DNA of 29,917 nt from a virus. This document shows positions 20,785 through 27,493 of the stretch, in pieces; position 1 is the first letter of the stretch; each line of letters opens with the position of its first letter. Under the pieces are notes generated by a model. It did not search any database, was not told the origin of the DNA, and saw only the letters and a list, made by a program, of their open reading frames with translations. The translations under genes were made by a program, and so were the position numbers. The stretch is taken from the IMG/VR virus record IMGVR_UViG_3300032323_001334, positions 1-29,917 of that record. The stretch is one strand, 5' to 3'.

Positions 20785-21360
20785 TTTCGCAAAAGGCTAA
20801 CAGTCGGGAAAGCTGCTCGGTCGGTGCCGGGCCTTGCCGCACAGTCCACGCACCGGCTGCCCACAGTGCCGCGTGGTAATACGCCAGCGCGCGCGGCATT
20901 GGAAGGTCGAGGATTGAATCTTCGGTCCATCCTGTTTTGTCGGCCAACGTGAGAATGAGAGCGGCTTCCCATGTTGGCCCGACTAGTTTCCCGGCGCGTC
21001 TTTGTCCTCCCCACCTGGACGTGGGACAACTTCCACCGCCTGAGCTTTGATTTCGGCTGCAACGCGGTTTATCTCGGCAACCAACTGCGGCAGCGCGGCG
21101 AGCGGCAACGAGTCGGCAAAATCATGGATTGCGTCCCATGCCGTGCCTGCGTCAATGGCCTTGCGCACGACGGGCACCGGCTGCGACCGCTCCCACGCCA
21201 GAGCGAGGATCTGTTCCTCGATTTGCAACGGCGTCAGTTCCGCGCCTTCGGTTTCCGTGAACAGCGTCAACCCAAGTGCCATGCAGTTGAGCCGACTGCG
21301 CAGCGAAAACGGACGCAACTTGATCCCCTCAATTTCGACCTGTCCTGAAAGAAAGCTCAT
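20762..21360 (-). CDS. Tail assembly chaperone, frameshift product (gpGT type)
   Basis: The long form of the chaperone. It follows the 125-codon gpG-type frame up to the GGGAAAC heptamer (20992-20986), slips back one base and continues through LVGPTWEAALILTLADKTGW to the stop at 20762-20764, about 199 aa in all. The second frame is open across the slip site and has no good start of its own. In lambda the G and GT products, made by -1 slippage at GGGAAAG, hold the tape measure protein before tube assembly. Order (tube, G, GT, then tape measure) agrees, apart from one extra gene. Confidence 0.85.
20939..20992 (-). promoter_or_regulatory. Programmed -1 frameshift signal
   Basis: Minus strand slippery heptamer G-GGA-AAC (20992-20986) in the correct register, directly followed by TAG (20985-20983). 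Downstream, GTCGG-G-CCAAC (20983-20973) pairs with GTTGGCCGAC (20948-20939): ten base pairs with one bulged G and a 24-nt loop. The stem begins only two bases after the heptamer, closer than usual. Confidence 0.85.
20983..21360 (-). CDS. Tail assembly chaperone, short form (gpG type)
   Basis: A 125-aa protein (MSFLSGQVEIEGIKLRPFSLRSRLNCMALGL...) with an N-terminal beta strand pair and a helical rest, ending EDKDAPGN at TAG. Such small proteins with a -1 frameshift at their 3' end are the tail assembly chaperones of long-tailed phages. The ATG at 21360 overlaps the upstream stop (ATGA); the longer in-frame extension upstream lies inside the previous gene. The slippery heptamer directly precedes the stop codon. 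Confidence 0.8.
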   Translation of the reverse strand: MSFLSGQVEIEGIKLRPFSLRSRLNCMALGLTLFTETEGAELTPLQIEEQILALAWERSQPVPVVRKAIDAGTAWDAIHDFADSLPLAALPQLVAEINRVAAEIKAQAVEVVPRPGGEDKDAPGN

Positions 21361-21809
21361 AGCGCGGCAAGAAGTTTGGCTTTTTTGTCCTCTGGAAGAT
21401 CCGGGTGGATCACAGCAACTCGTTTGCCTTTGCGGATCAGTGCGCACGGCTTTTGTGTCTGCAACCAGGTCTTAAGCTGCACCGTAAAGTCCCTCTGCGC
21501 CCGTTGGATGGTGATCCAGTGCAGCGGGTTTGCTGCGCGCCACTCGTCAGAAAGCCAGCGACGGCGAAACTCCTCAAACGTGACTTCCTCGTCGTTGATT
21601 TTGGCGAGCACGTCGCCCTTCACGCTCCAAACCACCTGGCGTTTGATGCCGTCAGCGGTTTCCTCAACAGTGTCGTGGAAATTCTCTTCGTCCAAAAGTT
21701 GCCCGCCCACCGCAAGCCACGCGCCAATCAGATCAGTGTTGGGTGACTTGAGCGGCGGGAGGTTATCGCGGATGTAGTCAATCCGCATTCCAGATTTTAG
21801 GTGTGACAT
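21357..21809 (-). CDS. Tail-region protein, unknown (150 aa)
   Basis: A 150-aa protein (MSHLKSGMRIDYIRDNLPPLKSPNTDLIGAW at the start) with a central acidic loop, RRRWLSDEWRAANPLHW, and a basic end (RKGKRVAVIHPDLPEDKKAKLLAAL). It lies between the tube candidates and the chaperone, and its stop overlaps the chaperone start. No known family is recognised. A minor tail or tail-assembly role follows only from position. Confidence 0.6.
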   Translation of the reverse strand: MSHLKSGMRIDYIRDNLPPLKSPNTDLIGAWLAVGGQLLDEENFHDTVEETADGIKRQVVWSVKGDVLAKINDEEVTFEEFRRRWLSDEWRAANPLHWITIQRAQRDFTVQLKTWLQTQKPCALIRKGKRVAVIHPDLPEDKKAKLLAAL

Positions 21810-21830
21810 AATCAGGTGCGCCGTGGCGCG

Positions 21831-22139
21831 TTAGGTTGCGGCTGGGTAAGCAACCCCGTCGTAAGAAAAGGCGTTCCAGTCCTCGTTTGTTTGCGATTCG
21901 GTGATTTTGGTAATGATCACTTTCCCGGTGACGCCGTCAGGCTCGCCCGCACTGCCGCCAATCGTGACGGTTGGCAAATCGCCTTTGCCTTTAACGGAAA
22001 AAGAAAACTGAGTGTCCACAATGCGAGCCGCAGAATGTGTGCCGTCAGCGTTAATGAGTTCCTTGGTTTCGCCCGCGAGCGTAACGTCCACCGCTTCGAC
22101 CAAAGTTCCAGTGATTGAGGAAATTCCAAAAGTAGCCAT
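21831..22139 (-). CDS. Tail tube candidate, paralogue 2
   Basis: A 102-aa beta-rich protein (MATFGISSITGTLVEAVDVTLAGETKEL...). It shares its start (MATFG) and its end pattern with the gene just upstream: ITKITESQTNEDW here, ITSSKYSETNDDF there. Small all-beta proteins placed before the chaperone genes are usually tail tube subunits, and a tandem pair suggests duplication. The ATG at 22139 lies four bases after the upstream stop; there is no Shine-Dalgarno sequence. Which copy forms the tube is unknown. A head decoration role is the main alternative. Confidence 0.6.
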   Translation of the reverse strand: MATFGISSITGTLVEAVDVTLAGETKELINADGTHSAARIVDTQFSFSVKGKGDLPTVTIGGSAGEPDGVTGKVIITKITESQTNEDWNAFSYDGVAYPAAT

Positions 22140-22143
22140 ATGG

Positions 22144-22446
22144 TTATTCAAAGAGGGTTCCAACGGTTTCCTGCGTCGCGAAATCGTCGTTCGTTTCGCT
22201 GTATTTTGAGGAGGTAATGGTCAGGCTCGAAAAGTCGGCAACCGAAATGGATGACAGCCCGGTTTCGCCTTTTGACCGCACTGTCACCGTGGTTTTGATG
22301 CGCGGTTTAGCCTGTGCGACAACCACGCGGCCTGTGGTCCCTTTAATGGTTGCGGTTTCCACTTCCACAGTCCTTTCGGAGCTTTGAGTAAAACTGCCGG
22401 TTGGCGGTGTAATGCCGAATGTTGAGGTAACTCCAAACGTAGCCAT
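22144..22446 (-). CDS. Tail tube candidate, paralogue 1
   Basis: A 100-aa beta-rich protein (MATFGVTSTFGITPPTGSFTQ...) with repeated Thr/Val strands (TVEVETATIKGTTGRVVVAQ, TTVTVRSKGETG). It is a paralogue of the next gene, with the same MATFG start and a similar SETNDDF end. It lies five bases after the tail terminator candidate. The pair may form a two-component tube, or one copy may be a specialised end ring (inference). Confidence 0.6.
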   Translation of the reverse strand: MATFGVTSTFGITPPTGSFTQSSERTVEVETATIKGTTGRVVVAQAKPRIKTTVTVRSKGETGLSSISVADFSSLTITSSKYSETNDDFATQETVGTLFE

Positions 22447-22451
22447 ATGCT

Positions 22452-22832
22452 TTAAGGTTGCGGGCCGTAGCCCAGGGTGAACTGAAGGTTGGTAATCCAG
22501 TGGCGTTCCGTGTTTTGCGCCTCCGACGATGTCGCAACCACGCCGTAAATCTGAATGGCAGAACCGCTGCCGGTGACGCCCTTAATCGCCGTTGTCACCT
22601 CCTGCACCAGTTCGATGTGCTCGGCGACCGTGGAGTCGTCAGCCTGGCTCATTACGGCCACGGTGAGCGCGCCACGTTGGAGCGGTCCTCCCACCAGTGC
22701 GTCCCCGCGAATGTCGAGCAGGATGCATGGCATCGTAATTGACTCGCCATCGTGAGGAAGTCCGATGTACGTGCCGGGAAAATCCGGCGCGATCTCGTCC
22801 CGGATCACTTCGCAGGTGAGCAGGTCGATCAT
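22452..22832 (-). CDS. Tail terminator candidate (gpU-like position)
   Basis: A 126-aa alpha/beta protein (MIDLLTCEVIRDEIAPDFPGTYIG...). The order helix, strand with MPCILLDIRGD, strand with GALTVAVMSQ, helix (AEHIELVQEVTTAIKG) and final strand resembles tail terminator and joining proteins. The ATG at 22832 overlaps the upstream stop (ATGA) and has GGAGG ten bases before it, one of the few clear Shine-Dalgarno sequences here. It sits between the head-completion and tube genes, as gpU-type proteins do. The family is not proven. Confidence 0.6.
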   Translation of the reverse strand: MIDLLTCEVIRDEIAPDFPGTYIGLPHDGESITMPCILLDIRGDALVGGPLQRGALTVAVMSQADDSTVAEHIELVQEVTTAIKGVTGSGSAIQIYGVVATSSEAQNTERHWITNLQFTLGYGPQP

Positions 22833-23131
22833 CGTGAAACGTCCTCCAAGTAAAGCGTCCACGAAATGGGATCCTCGGCAATGTCGCCAATCCTGCGTTC
22901 TGTGCCGTTCACCGAAATTTTGGTGCCCTTCACCGGCTGCGGAAACCCGGCCTTTGCCATCCGAACGGATCCCGCGAAATGCGACTCAAAACCACCGATG
23001 GCAAGTGTCTGGCTTTCGCGCTCGCTGGCGACAGAAAACACCGTGACGCCTTGGTATGTCACGCTGTCGGCTTGCATATAGCCGAGAGCGTCGTCCAGTG
23101 CGGTTGCGGTAATGTCGCGCCAGTCTGACAT
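22829..23131 (-). CDS. Head-tail completion protein candidate (gpFII-like)
   Basis: A 100-aa beta-rich protein with an N-terminal helix (ITATALDDALGYMQ), then VTYQGVTVFSVASERES, and near the end GTKISVNGTERRIGDIAEDPISWTLYLED. The pattern of a late G-x-x-I-x-x-x-G-x-x-x-x-I strand followed by W-x-L-x-L is what I expect of gpFII/head-completion proteins. Position after the coat gene agrees. It couples to the next gene by a four-base overlap. Confidence 0.6.
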   Translation of the reverse strand: MSDWRDITATALDDALGYMQADSVTYQGVTVFSVASERESQTLAIGGFESHFAGSVRMAKAGFPQPVKGTKISVNGTERRIGDIAEDPISWTLYLEDVSR

Positions 23132-23353
23132 TTAGAGCAGTGCCTCTTTTACGCGCCTTGCGGGTTTCACCGATTCGACAACCGGCGTGCCTCGGATCGT
23201 GCGGAAATTGTCGGGCGTCGGGTTGCACACCAAAACCAACTTGCCGGGATTGACGTGCGCTTTGAAAAACGCCCGAGCGTCTGCCGGTTCCGGCGACGTG
23301 TAAATGACCTGCGGGCCTGCGCCTGTGTCTTCGATGACTAGGGAAATTTTCAT
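23132..23353 (-). CDS. Small head-region protein, unknown
   Basis: A 73-aa protein (MKISLVIEDTGAGPQVIYTSP...) with a beta-strand start, a helix (ADARAFFKAH) and a basic end (VKPARRVKEALL). It comes right after the coat protein terminator, with the start 20 nt downstream of the hairpin, and its stop abuts the next ATG. No family recognised. It could be a head accessory or neck factor; position alone suggests this. Confidence 0.6.
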   Translation of the reverse strand: MKISLVIEDTGAGPQVIYTSPEPADARAFFKAHVNPGKLVLVCNPTPDNFRTIRGTPVVESVKPARRVKEALL

Positions 23354-23372
23354 TTTGAGATAATCGGAGAAA

Positions 23373-23404
23373 AGCCGGAGCCCCCCGTGAAGGGAGCCCC
23401 GGCT
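23373..23404 (-). terminator. Intrinsic terminator after the coat gene
   Basis: Minus strand AGCCGGGGCTCCC (23404-23392) pairs along 13 bases with GGGGGCTCCGGCT (with two G-T pairs) around a TTCAC-type loop, followed by TTTTC. It lies between the coat gene stop and the next small gene. It would separate the abundant coat mRNA from the neck and tail genes, or set their ratio by partial readthrough. Confidence 0.8.
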
Positions 23405-23419
23405 CTTTGGAGGGCAAAC

Positions 23420-24301
23420 TTAGGGAGTGACAATGCGGACGCCCATGTTGGTGCCCTTTGCAACTCCGTATATACAACTGACCGAAACACAGGTCTTTCC
23501 GCTTTCACGGGAGTAAAAACGACGAAAACTCACCGGAAGCCCAAGGCCTGGCACAATCACTTCAGCGATTTCGATGGAATCCTGAAGAGCGGCTTCTGGG
23601 TTCACACGGCGTGCAGCCATGATGAGCGCGGAGGAGTGCATCGCAAACCCGGCGAGTGCTTCGCTGTTAACGTCGCACAGGTCGGACTCGTAAATGTCAA
23701 AGCCGGACACGCGAGGAACAGTGCCTTCGGCTTTGAATGGAGTGATTCCGGGAATTTCCGCGCTGATAAAGGTTTTGCTCAACGCGCCGTAGTAAGCCGG
23801 ATTCATCAGGATTGCTCGGCCCATTTTCGGAGCCTTGAGCGTCTGCGTCAGTGTCACGCCGAGGTCGATCACATCGCTGCGATCAAAGTTGGCTGCGCTG
23901 GAGGACAATGGAGTCTGCGCGAAATTTGAAGCAGTTACCAAATTCCAGAGGTCACCAAACACCTTGGCACCCAAGGCTTGCACCATCGGCGCGAGGAACA
24001 GCCGCTCAAAATTGATGGAGGACTGGAGTACCTCAATGTCCGTAAACCCGAGAGTAACAGCCTGATGCTGATCCAAGGTAATCGTCCGAGCGGTAGTGTC
24101 ACCAGCTACCGGAGCGTACCCTTCGGAGGTAACGTCAACAACGGAAGGCACCGTTGCGAAACGAGTTGTCACAGACTGCCCCGCCGATGCGACATCGGTG
24201 GAGAAATCCAATGTTATGCCCGCCAACGGAGCGAACGCGTTGGTTAGGTAGGGCAGTGAGGTTTGCGAGATCTGAGCGAGGAAATTGCCACTTAAGGACA
24301 T
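23420..24301 (-). CDS. Major capsid protein (HK97 fold, P22-coat-like)
   Basis: A 293-aa protein, the main shell subunit. The early part (SVTTRFATVPSVVDVTSEGYAPVAGDTTARTITLDQHQAVTLGFTDIEV, given in parts: SVTTRFATVP, TITLDQHQAV, LGFTDIEVLQ) is the pattern of P22-type coat proteins of the HK97 fold, followed by a long helix (FLAPMVQALGAKVFGDLW), then RAILMNPAYYGAL and a domain ending in GVRIVTP. The size is below that of HK97 gp5 or P22 gp5 (385-430 aa), so an insertion domain is absent. It lies between terminators. The ATG at 24301 has no Shine-Dalgarno sequence. Confidence 0.85.
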   Translation of the reverse strand: MSLSGNFLAQISQTSLPYLTNAFAPLAGITLDFSTDVASAGQSVTTRFATVPSVVDVTSEGYAPVAGDTTARTITLDQHQAVTLGFTDIEVLQSSINFERLFLAPMVQALGAKVFGDLWNLVTASNFAQTPLSSSAANFDRSDVIDLGVTLTQTLKAPKMGRAILMNPAYYGALSKTFISAEIPGITPFKAEGTVPRVSGFDIYESDLCDVNSEALAGFAMHSSALIMAARRVNPEAALQDSIEIAEVIVPGLGLPVSFRRFYSRESGKTCVSVSCIYGVAKGTNMGVRIVTP

Positions 24302-24327
24302 ATGATTGAATTAGTTAGAGATGAGAT

Positions 24328-24729
24328 TTAGAGCTGCATTGCTTTCCGGTTCGCCGCGTAAAACTCATTACGTTCGACGAAGCCCAGAGTCATATAGTGC
24401 GCCCATAGTTCGCTATGCGTCTTGGGTGCAGAAACTTGTTCGGGCACGATGGCCACGGGAGCCACGCCCAGGTTGGCGACAATCGCGTTCGCCTTCGCAG
24501 CCGCGTCAGCCTCTGCGGCTTTCATCGCGTCGAGCGCCGCAGCGAGGTCGCGGTTGTTGGCGTTGGCAAGGTCCAGTGCAGCGGACAGTTCTGCGCTGCG
24601 GGCCTTTAGTGCTTCAAAATTGGCGACAAGCGCAGTGTGCTCTACGGAGAGAGCGTTAAGCGCAGCCACGTCCGCCTGGGCGGCAGATAGCGCAGCCAGC
24701 GCGTCGGTGAGGGTCGATGGAAACTCCAT
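24328..24729 (-). CDS. Scaffold candidate, Ala-rich coiled coil
   Basis: A 133-aa protein. Residues 5-85 are an almost unbroken Ala/Leu-rich helix with heptad spacing (LTDALAALSAAQADVAALNAL..., LSAALDLANANNRDLAAALDAMK). The C-terminal part has TLGFVERNEFYAANRKAM. A coiled coil directly before the coat gene is the usual place and shape of a scaffolding protein. In lambda the scaffold Nu3 is nested in the protease gene; here it would be separate. The gene starts right after a terminator hairpin and a CTTGTCCCG element. Confidence 0.65.
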   Translation of the reverse strand: MEFPSTLTDALAALSAAQADVAALNALSVEHTALVANFEALKARSAELSAALDLANANNRDLAAALDAMKAAEADAAAKANAIVANLGVAPVAIVPEQVSAPKTHSELWAHYMTLGFVERNEFYAANRKAMQL

Positions 24730-24743
24730 ATACCACTAGCCCC

Positions 24744-24752
24744 CGGGACAAG
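24744..24752 (-). promoter_or_regulatory. CTTGTCCCG element, copy 2
   Basis: Minus strand CTTGTCCCG followed by GGGGCTAGTGGTAT and the ATG at 24729. It runs directly on from the T tract of the 24758-24785 terminator. The layout, hairpin, T run, CTTGTCCCG, about 14 nt, ATG, is the same as before the gpW-like gene. Confidence 0.55.
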
Positions 24753-24785
24753 AAAAACCCCTCCGGGGAACAACACCCGGAGGGG
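24753..24785 (-). terminator. Intrinsic terminator between protease and scaffold
   Basis: Minus strand CCCCTCCGGG (24785-24776) pairs perfectly with CCCGGAGGGG (24767-24758) around an 8-nt loop, followed by TTTTT (24757-24753). This is a textbook rho-independent terminator, 24 nt before the scaffold start codon. Confidence 0.9.
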
Positions 24786-24812
24786 AACAACAAACCCAAA
24801 AAACATGAACAA

Positions 24813-25622
24813 CTACGCGCCTACCATACCAAGGAGTTGAGAATACGCAAGCTCCTGATTTCCTATGCCGTCAATCAAATTCGCAGCCTTTGCGCGAGGT
24901 GCCAAATACGCGGCCCCGGTCATGTACTCGTCGGCGACGAGCCGGTTGCGGAGGACGTTGTTTTTGAACTGCGCAAAGCTGTCGTCAACGAGCTGCTGGA
25001 GGCTGGCGCGTTGAGCGGGAGTCAGGGACGGTCCCATCCCGGCACCTTTGAGCGGGCCCGACGTGATCGGGTCCCAGCGGAGCCCTTCCTCTTCGTACAT
25101 TGCCGATTGATCCACCCACGGGATGATCGTTCCGATGGAGCCCCAGGTTGATCCCACGGAGCCGTACACTTTGTCGCAACTGACTGCGATGTTGTAAGCG
25201 GCAGAACAAGCGGTGTCGTCGGAGTAGGCCACGATTGGCACTTTAAGGAACTGAATGAGATCGGTGATCTCCGAGCAGCCGGAGCAGCTTCCACCGGGCG
25301 AGTTAATCTCAAGCAGCACGCCGCGCACGTTCGCTTCCATCGCGGCCTCGAGATCCTCGGCAACCCACTCGTAGTCCCAAACTCCGCAGCAAGCTTCGAT
25401 GGCGCTGATCCCTTTTGCCAACGTCCCTTCAATGCAAATGTGCGCGATCCCTTGCCCGTCAATTTCCATCGGCTCGCGTTGGGATTTCATCATCCCTTCG
25501 TATTCATCCCCGTTTGCGCGCACCAGTCGGGCCTCCACCAGCTTGCGGACGGCTGCGTATCCGCCCGGCGTGATGAGCCAAGGACGGTAGAAAACTTGTT
25601 CGATGACGCGCTGGAATTTCAT
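24813..25622 (-). CDS. Prohead protease, S49 family (gpC-like)
   Basis: A 269-aa serine protease that would process head proteins during prohead maturation. The S49/ClpP-like core is EINSPGG (105-111), TACSAAY with the nucleophile S140, then VGSTWGSIG (156-164) and K192 in PLKGAG as the probable general base. This is the single-domain phage type (lambda gpC). It lies between portal and scaffold as in lambda. The start overlaps the portal stop. Confidence 0.85.
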   Translation of the reverse strand: MKFQRVIEQVFYRPWLITPGGYAAVRKLVEARLVRANGDEYEGMMKSQREPMEIDGQGIAHICIEGTLAKGISAIEACCGVWDYEWVAEDLEAAMEANVRGVLLEINSPGGSCSGCSEITDLIQFLKVPIVAYSDDTACSAAYNIAVSCDKVYGSVGSTWGSIGTIIPWVDQSAMYEEEGLRWDPITSGPLKGAGMGPSLTPAQRASLQQLVDDSFAQFKNNVLRNRLVADEYMTGAAYLAPRAKAANLIDGIGNQELAYSQLLGMVGA

Positions 25623-27121
25623 TCTGTGGGAACGGATGTAACGGGATTTCCGTTGGGTGTGAGCAAGCCGAATACGTCGCGAGTCAGTCCGCTGCGTTCG
25701 ACGCGCTTTTTGATTTCCAACTCTTCACGCTCAACTTCGTCAAGGTGCTCCTCCAACGTCTTGGAACCACTGGCGAGGATGTCGGTCATGCTGCGCATTC
25801 CAGCCCGGTAGGCTTCGATGGCGTCGCGGCTTGCGTAGCCCGAATCCGCGGTGAGCCTAGCGGGTTCCGTGAATCGAAATTGATAGGCGCCGCCGCGGTC
25901 TTTGTCGGCGCCGGTGTACGGGGGCAACATTCCGAGTTCGACAAACTTAGCGACCGCAAACGCGCACCGGCGTTTACAGAATGCAGCGAGGTAAGCGTGA
26001 CGCTCGGAAGTGATGCGGTTGACCTGCTCGAGCACGATGCGGGCGGAGGCGCCGCCCAGTTTGCTCATGTCCCAGCCAAACTCAGGGGGCCATTGAGCCG
26101 CGAGAAGTGCATTGCGGATGAGCCGCTCCTGAAGCCGGTCCTGCGCCTCGGTCGGGATTTTTGCGTCAATCTGGTCGATGCTTTCGCCCGCGTTTGCGGT
26201 CAGGTACTCGATCCTGCCGCCCTGCATCGGGGTAAACCGCAGCCCCGGCGAGCAGTTGCCCGGCATCGTTTCCGTCAGCGCGTTGTAGGCGTCGCTGGCG
26301 TCGGCCATGCCTTGCTGGTTGGTCACCAGTAGGCCAATTTTCGCGGCCATGCGGGAAGCGGACTGGATGTCGTCGCCGAGGTCTTTGAGTGAGATCAGAT
26401 CCCGAATCGCGGGAGCAAACGCCGAGATGCCGCGGACCTGATCCACTTCGCGGGGATCCATGGTCAGCATACACGACTGCACCGGGATGTCGCGGTCGTC
26501 TGCGCCGCTCTGATCCTCACCGAGGACTCGATAGGCCACGGCTCGGTTGGTGCGGGAAAGGATCACTCCGTTGTAAATTCGCAACCCGCGATAGCGCCCC
26601 TCGGTCAGGATGCCGTCGTCGCCGCGAGATCCGATTTGATGCCAAGGTACTTGCTGGAGTTGCGGGTATCCACTCGCGGCAGTCGTCAGGATCGTGAGCA
26701 GGTCGCCTTCGCGGTCAATCGCCGTTGATTCCAGCCGCAGCCCTTCCCACCACGTCTTGCCGTCGAGGTAGGCGATTTGAAACCAGTCCAGAAGCATGGC
26801 TTCGGCTTGCTTTCCCCACTCTTTATCCGCTCCGACAAAGATTGGACGCATCGCCATCCCTACAGACAGCATGGATTTCTGGTCGATGGCTGCGTTGACC
26901 ATCCCGTTGTTCCAGTACAACTTACGCGCCGCCGAGTTGACTGTACGCCACTCGCCAACAGTCAATTCCTTGCTAATGCTCTGGGTGTGATTGCGCCACC
27001 AAGGTTCCGCCCATACGCCGCCTTCAACGAGCCGTTGGCGACGGTACGCGCCGCCGTTGTTTGCGCCAACCTTGGGCGAGCCAAACCCGGCCAGTTTTTT
27101 GATGCGGTCAAAAAGGCTCAT
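25619..27121 (-). CDS. Portal protein, lambda gpB family
   Basis: A 500-aa protein forming the dodecameric portal through which DNA is packaged and ejected. Family marks include NSAARKLYWNNGMVNAAIDQ near residue 60, then a VPWHQIGSRGD region, the middle RDLISLKDLGDDIQSASRMAAKIG helix, PTEAQDRLQERLIRNALLAAQWPPEF and RFTEPARLTADSGYASRDAIEAYRAGMRS near the end (each within family pattern). The size is close to lambda gpB (533 aa). It overlaps the joiner and protease genes by four bases each, the lambda order W-B-C. Confidence 0.9.
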   Translation of the reverse strand: MSLFDRIKKLAGFGSPKVGANNGGAYRRQRLVEGGVWAEPWWRNHTQSISKELTVGEWRTVNSAARKLYWNNGMVNAAIDQKSMLSVGMAMRPIFVGADKEWGKQAEAMLLDWFQIAYLDGKTWWEGLRLESTAIDREGDLLTILTTAASGYPQLQQVPWHQIGSRGDDGILTEGRYRGLRIYNGVILSRTNRAVAYRVLGEDQSGADDRDIPVQSCMLTMDPREVDQVRGISAFAPAIRDLISLKDLGDDIQSASRMAAKIGLLVTNQQGMADASDAYNALTETMPGNCSPGLRFTPMQGGRIEYLTANAGESIDQIDAKIPTEAQDRLQERLIRNALLAAQWPPEFGWDMSKLGGASARIVLEQVNRITSERHAYLAAFCKRRCAFAVAKFVELGMLPPYTGADKDRGGAYQFRFTEPARLTADSGYASRDAIEAYRAGMRSMTDILASGSKTLEEHLDEVEREELEIKKRVERSGLTRDVFGLLTPNGNPVTSVPTE

Positions 27122-27384
27122 AGGAAGTAGGCCTGCGTCCTGCGCACGGGCGCGGAAATGCCTGCGGCTTTGTAATTTAACGCCATCTGCGCCAGCATCA
27201 TAACGTCCAGCGGTGAGAGTGTGCCGTTGACGTTGAACTGGAACGAGGCTCCGTCGATGGAAGACGAAACGAGCGAGCTTTTACCTGCGGCGACGAGGTC
27301 AAACTTTTGCGACACTATGGCGCGAAGCTCGGCGACATCCCGCAGAAGGAACACTTGAAGCAGCAGTCTTTGATCGGGAGCCAT
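27118..27384 (-). CDS. gpW-like head-tail joining protein
   Basis: An 88-aa protein: N-terminal helix (LLLQVFLLRDVAELRAIVSQ), a central beta hairpin (SSSIDGASFQFNVNG), then a second helix (SPLDVMMLAQMALNYKAAG) and a basic end with RRTQAYFL. This helix-hairpin-helix plan and the end match lambda gpW (RRRGPAGFYV). gpW completes packaged heads so that tails can attach. It lies between large terminase and portal, as in lambda (A-W-B). It starts just after a terminator and a CTTGTCCCG element. Confidence 0.75.
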   Translation of the reverse strand: MAPDQRLLLQVFLLRDVAELRAIVSQKFDLVAAGKSSLVSSSIDGASFQFNVNGTLSPLDVMMLAQMALNYKAAGISAPVRRTQAYFL

Positions 27385-27398
27385 CTATCTACAGCGTC

Positions 27399-27407
27399 CG
27401 GGACAAG
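27399..27407 (-). promoter_or_regulatory. CTTGTCCCG element, copy 1
   Basis: Minus strand CTTGTCCCG followed by GACGCTGTAGATAG and the ATG at 27384. It follows the T tract of the terminator at 27412-27437. Same layout as copy 2 (24744-24752). Confidence 0.55.
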
Positions 27408-27437
27408 GAAAAACCCGCCCCCACTCAGGGACGGGTT
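27408..27437 (-). terminator. Intrinsic terminator after the large terminase gene
   Basis: Minus strand AACCCG (27437-27432) pairs with CGGGTT (27417-27412), extended by a T-G pair and CCC-GGG around a TGAGTG loop. TTT and CC follow. It would separate the terminase mRNA from the head genes. Confidence 0.8.
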
Positions 27438-27493
27438 CCTTTCCGGGTCTCCACCATCGCACTTACGTCTGTGTTGATGGTTGAAGCGCCACG

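Noticed and set aside
20781-21062. Independent gene in the third frame over the chaperone junction
   Set aside because: It is an Arg/Ser-rich shadow frame; the -1 frame gives a continuous product with slip site and stem.
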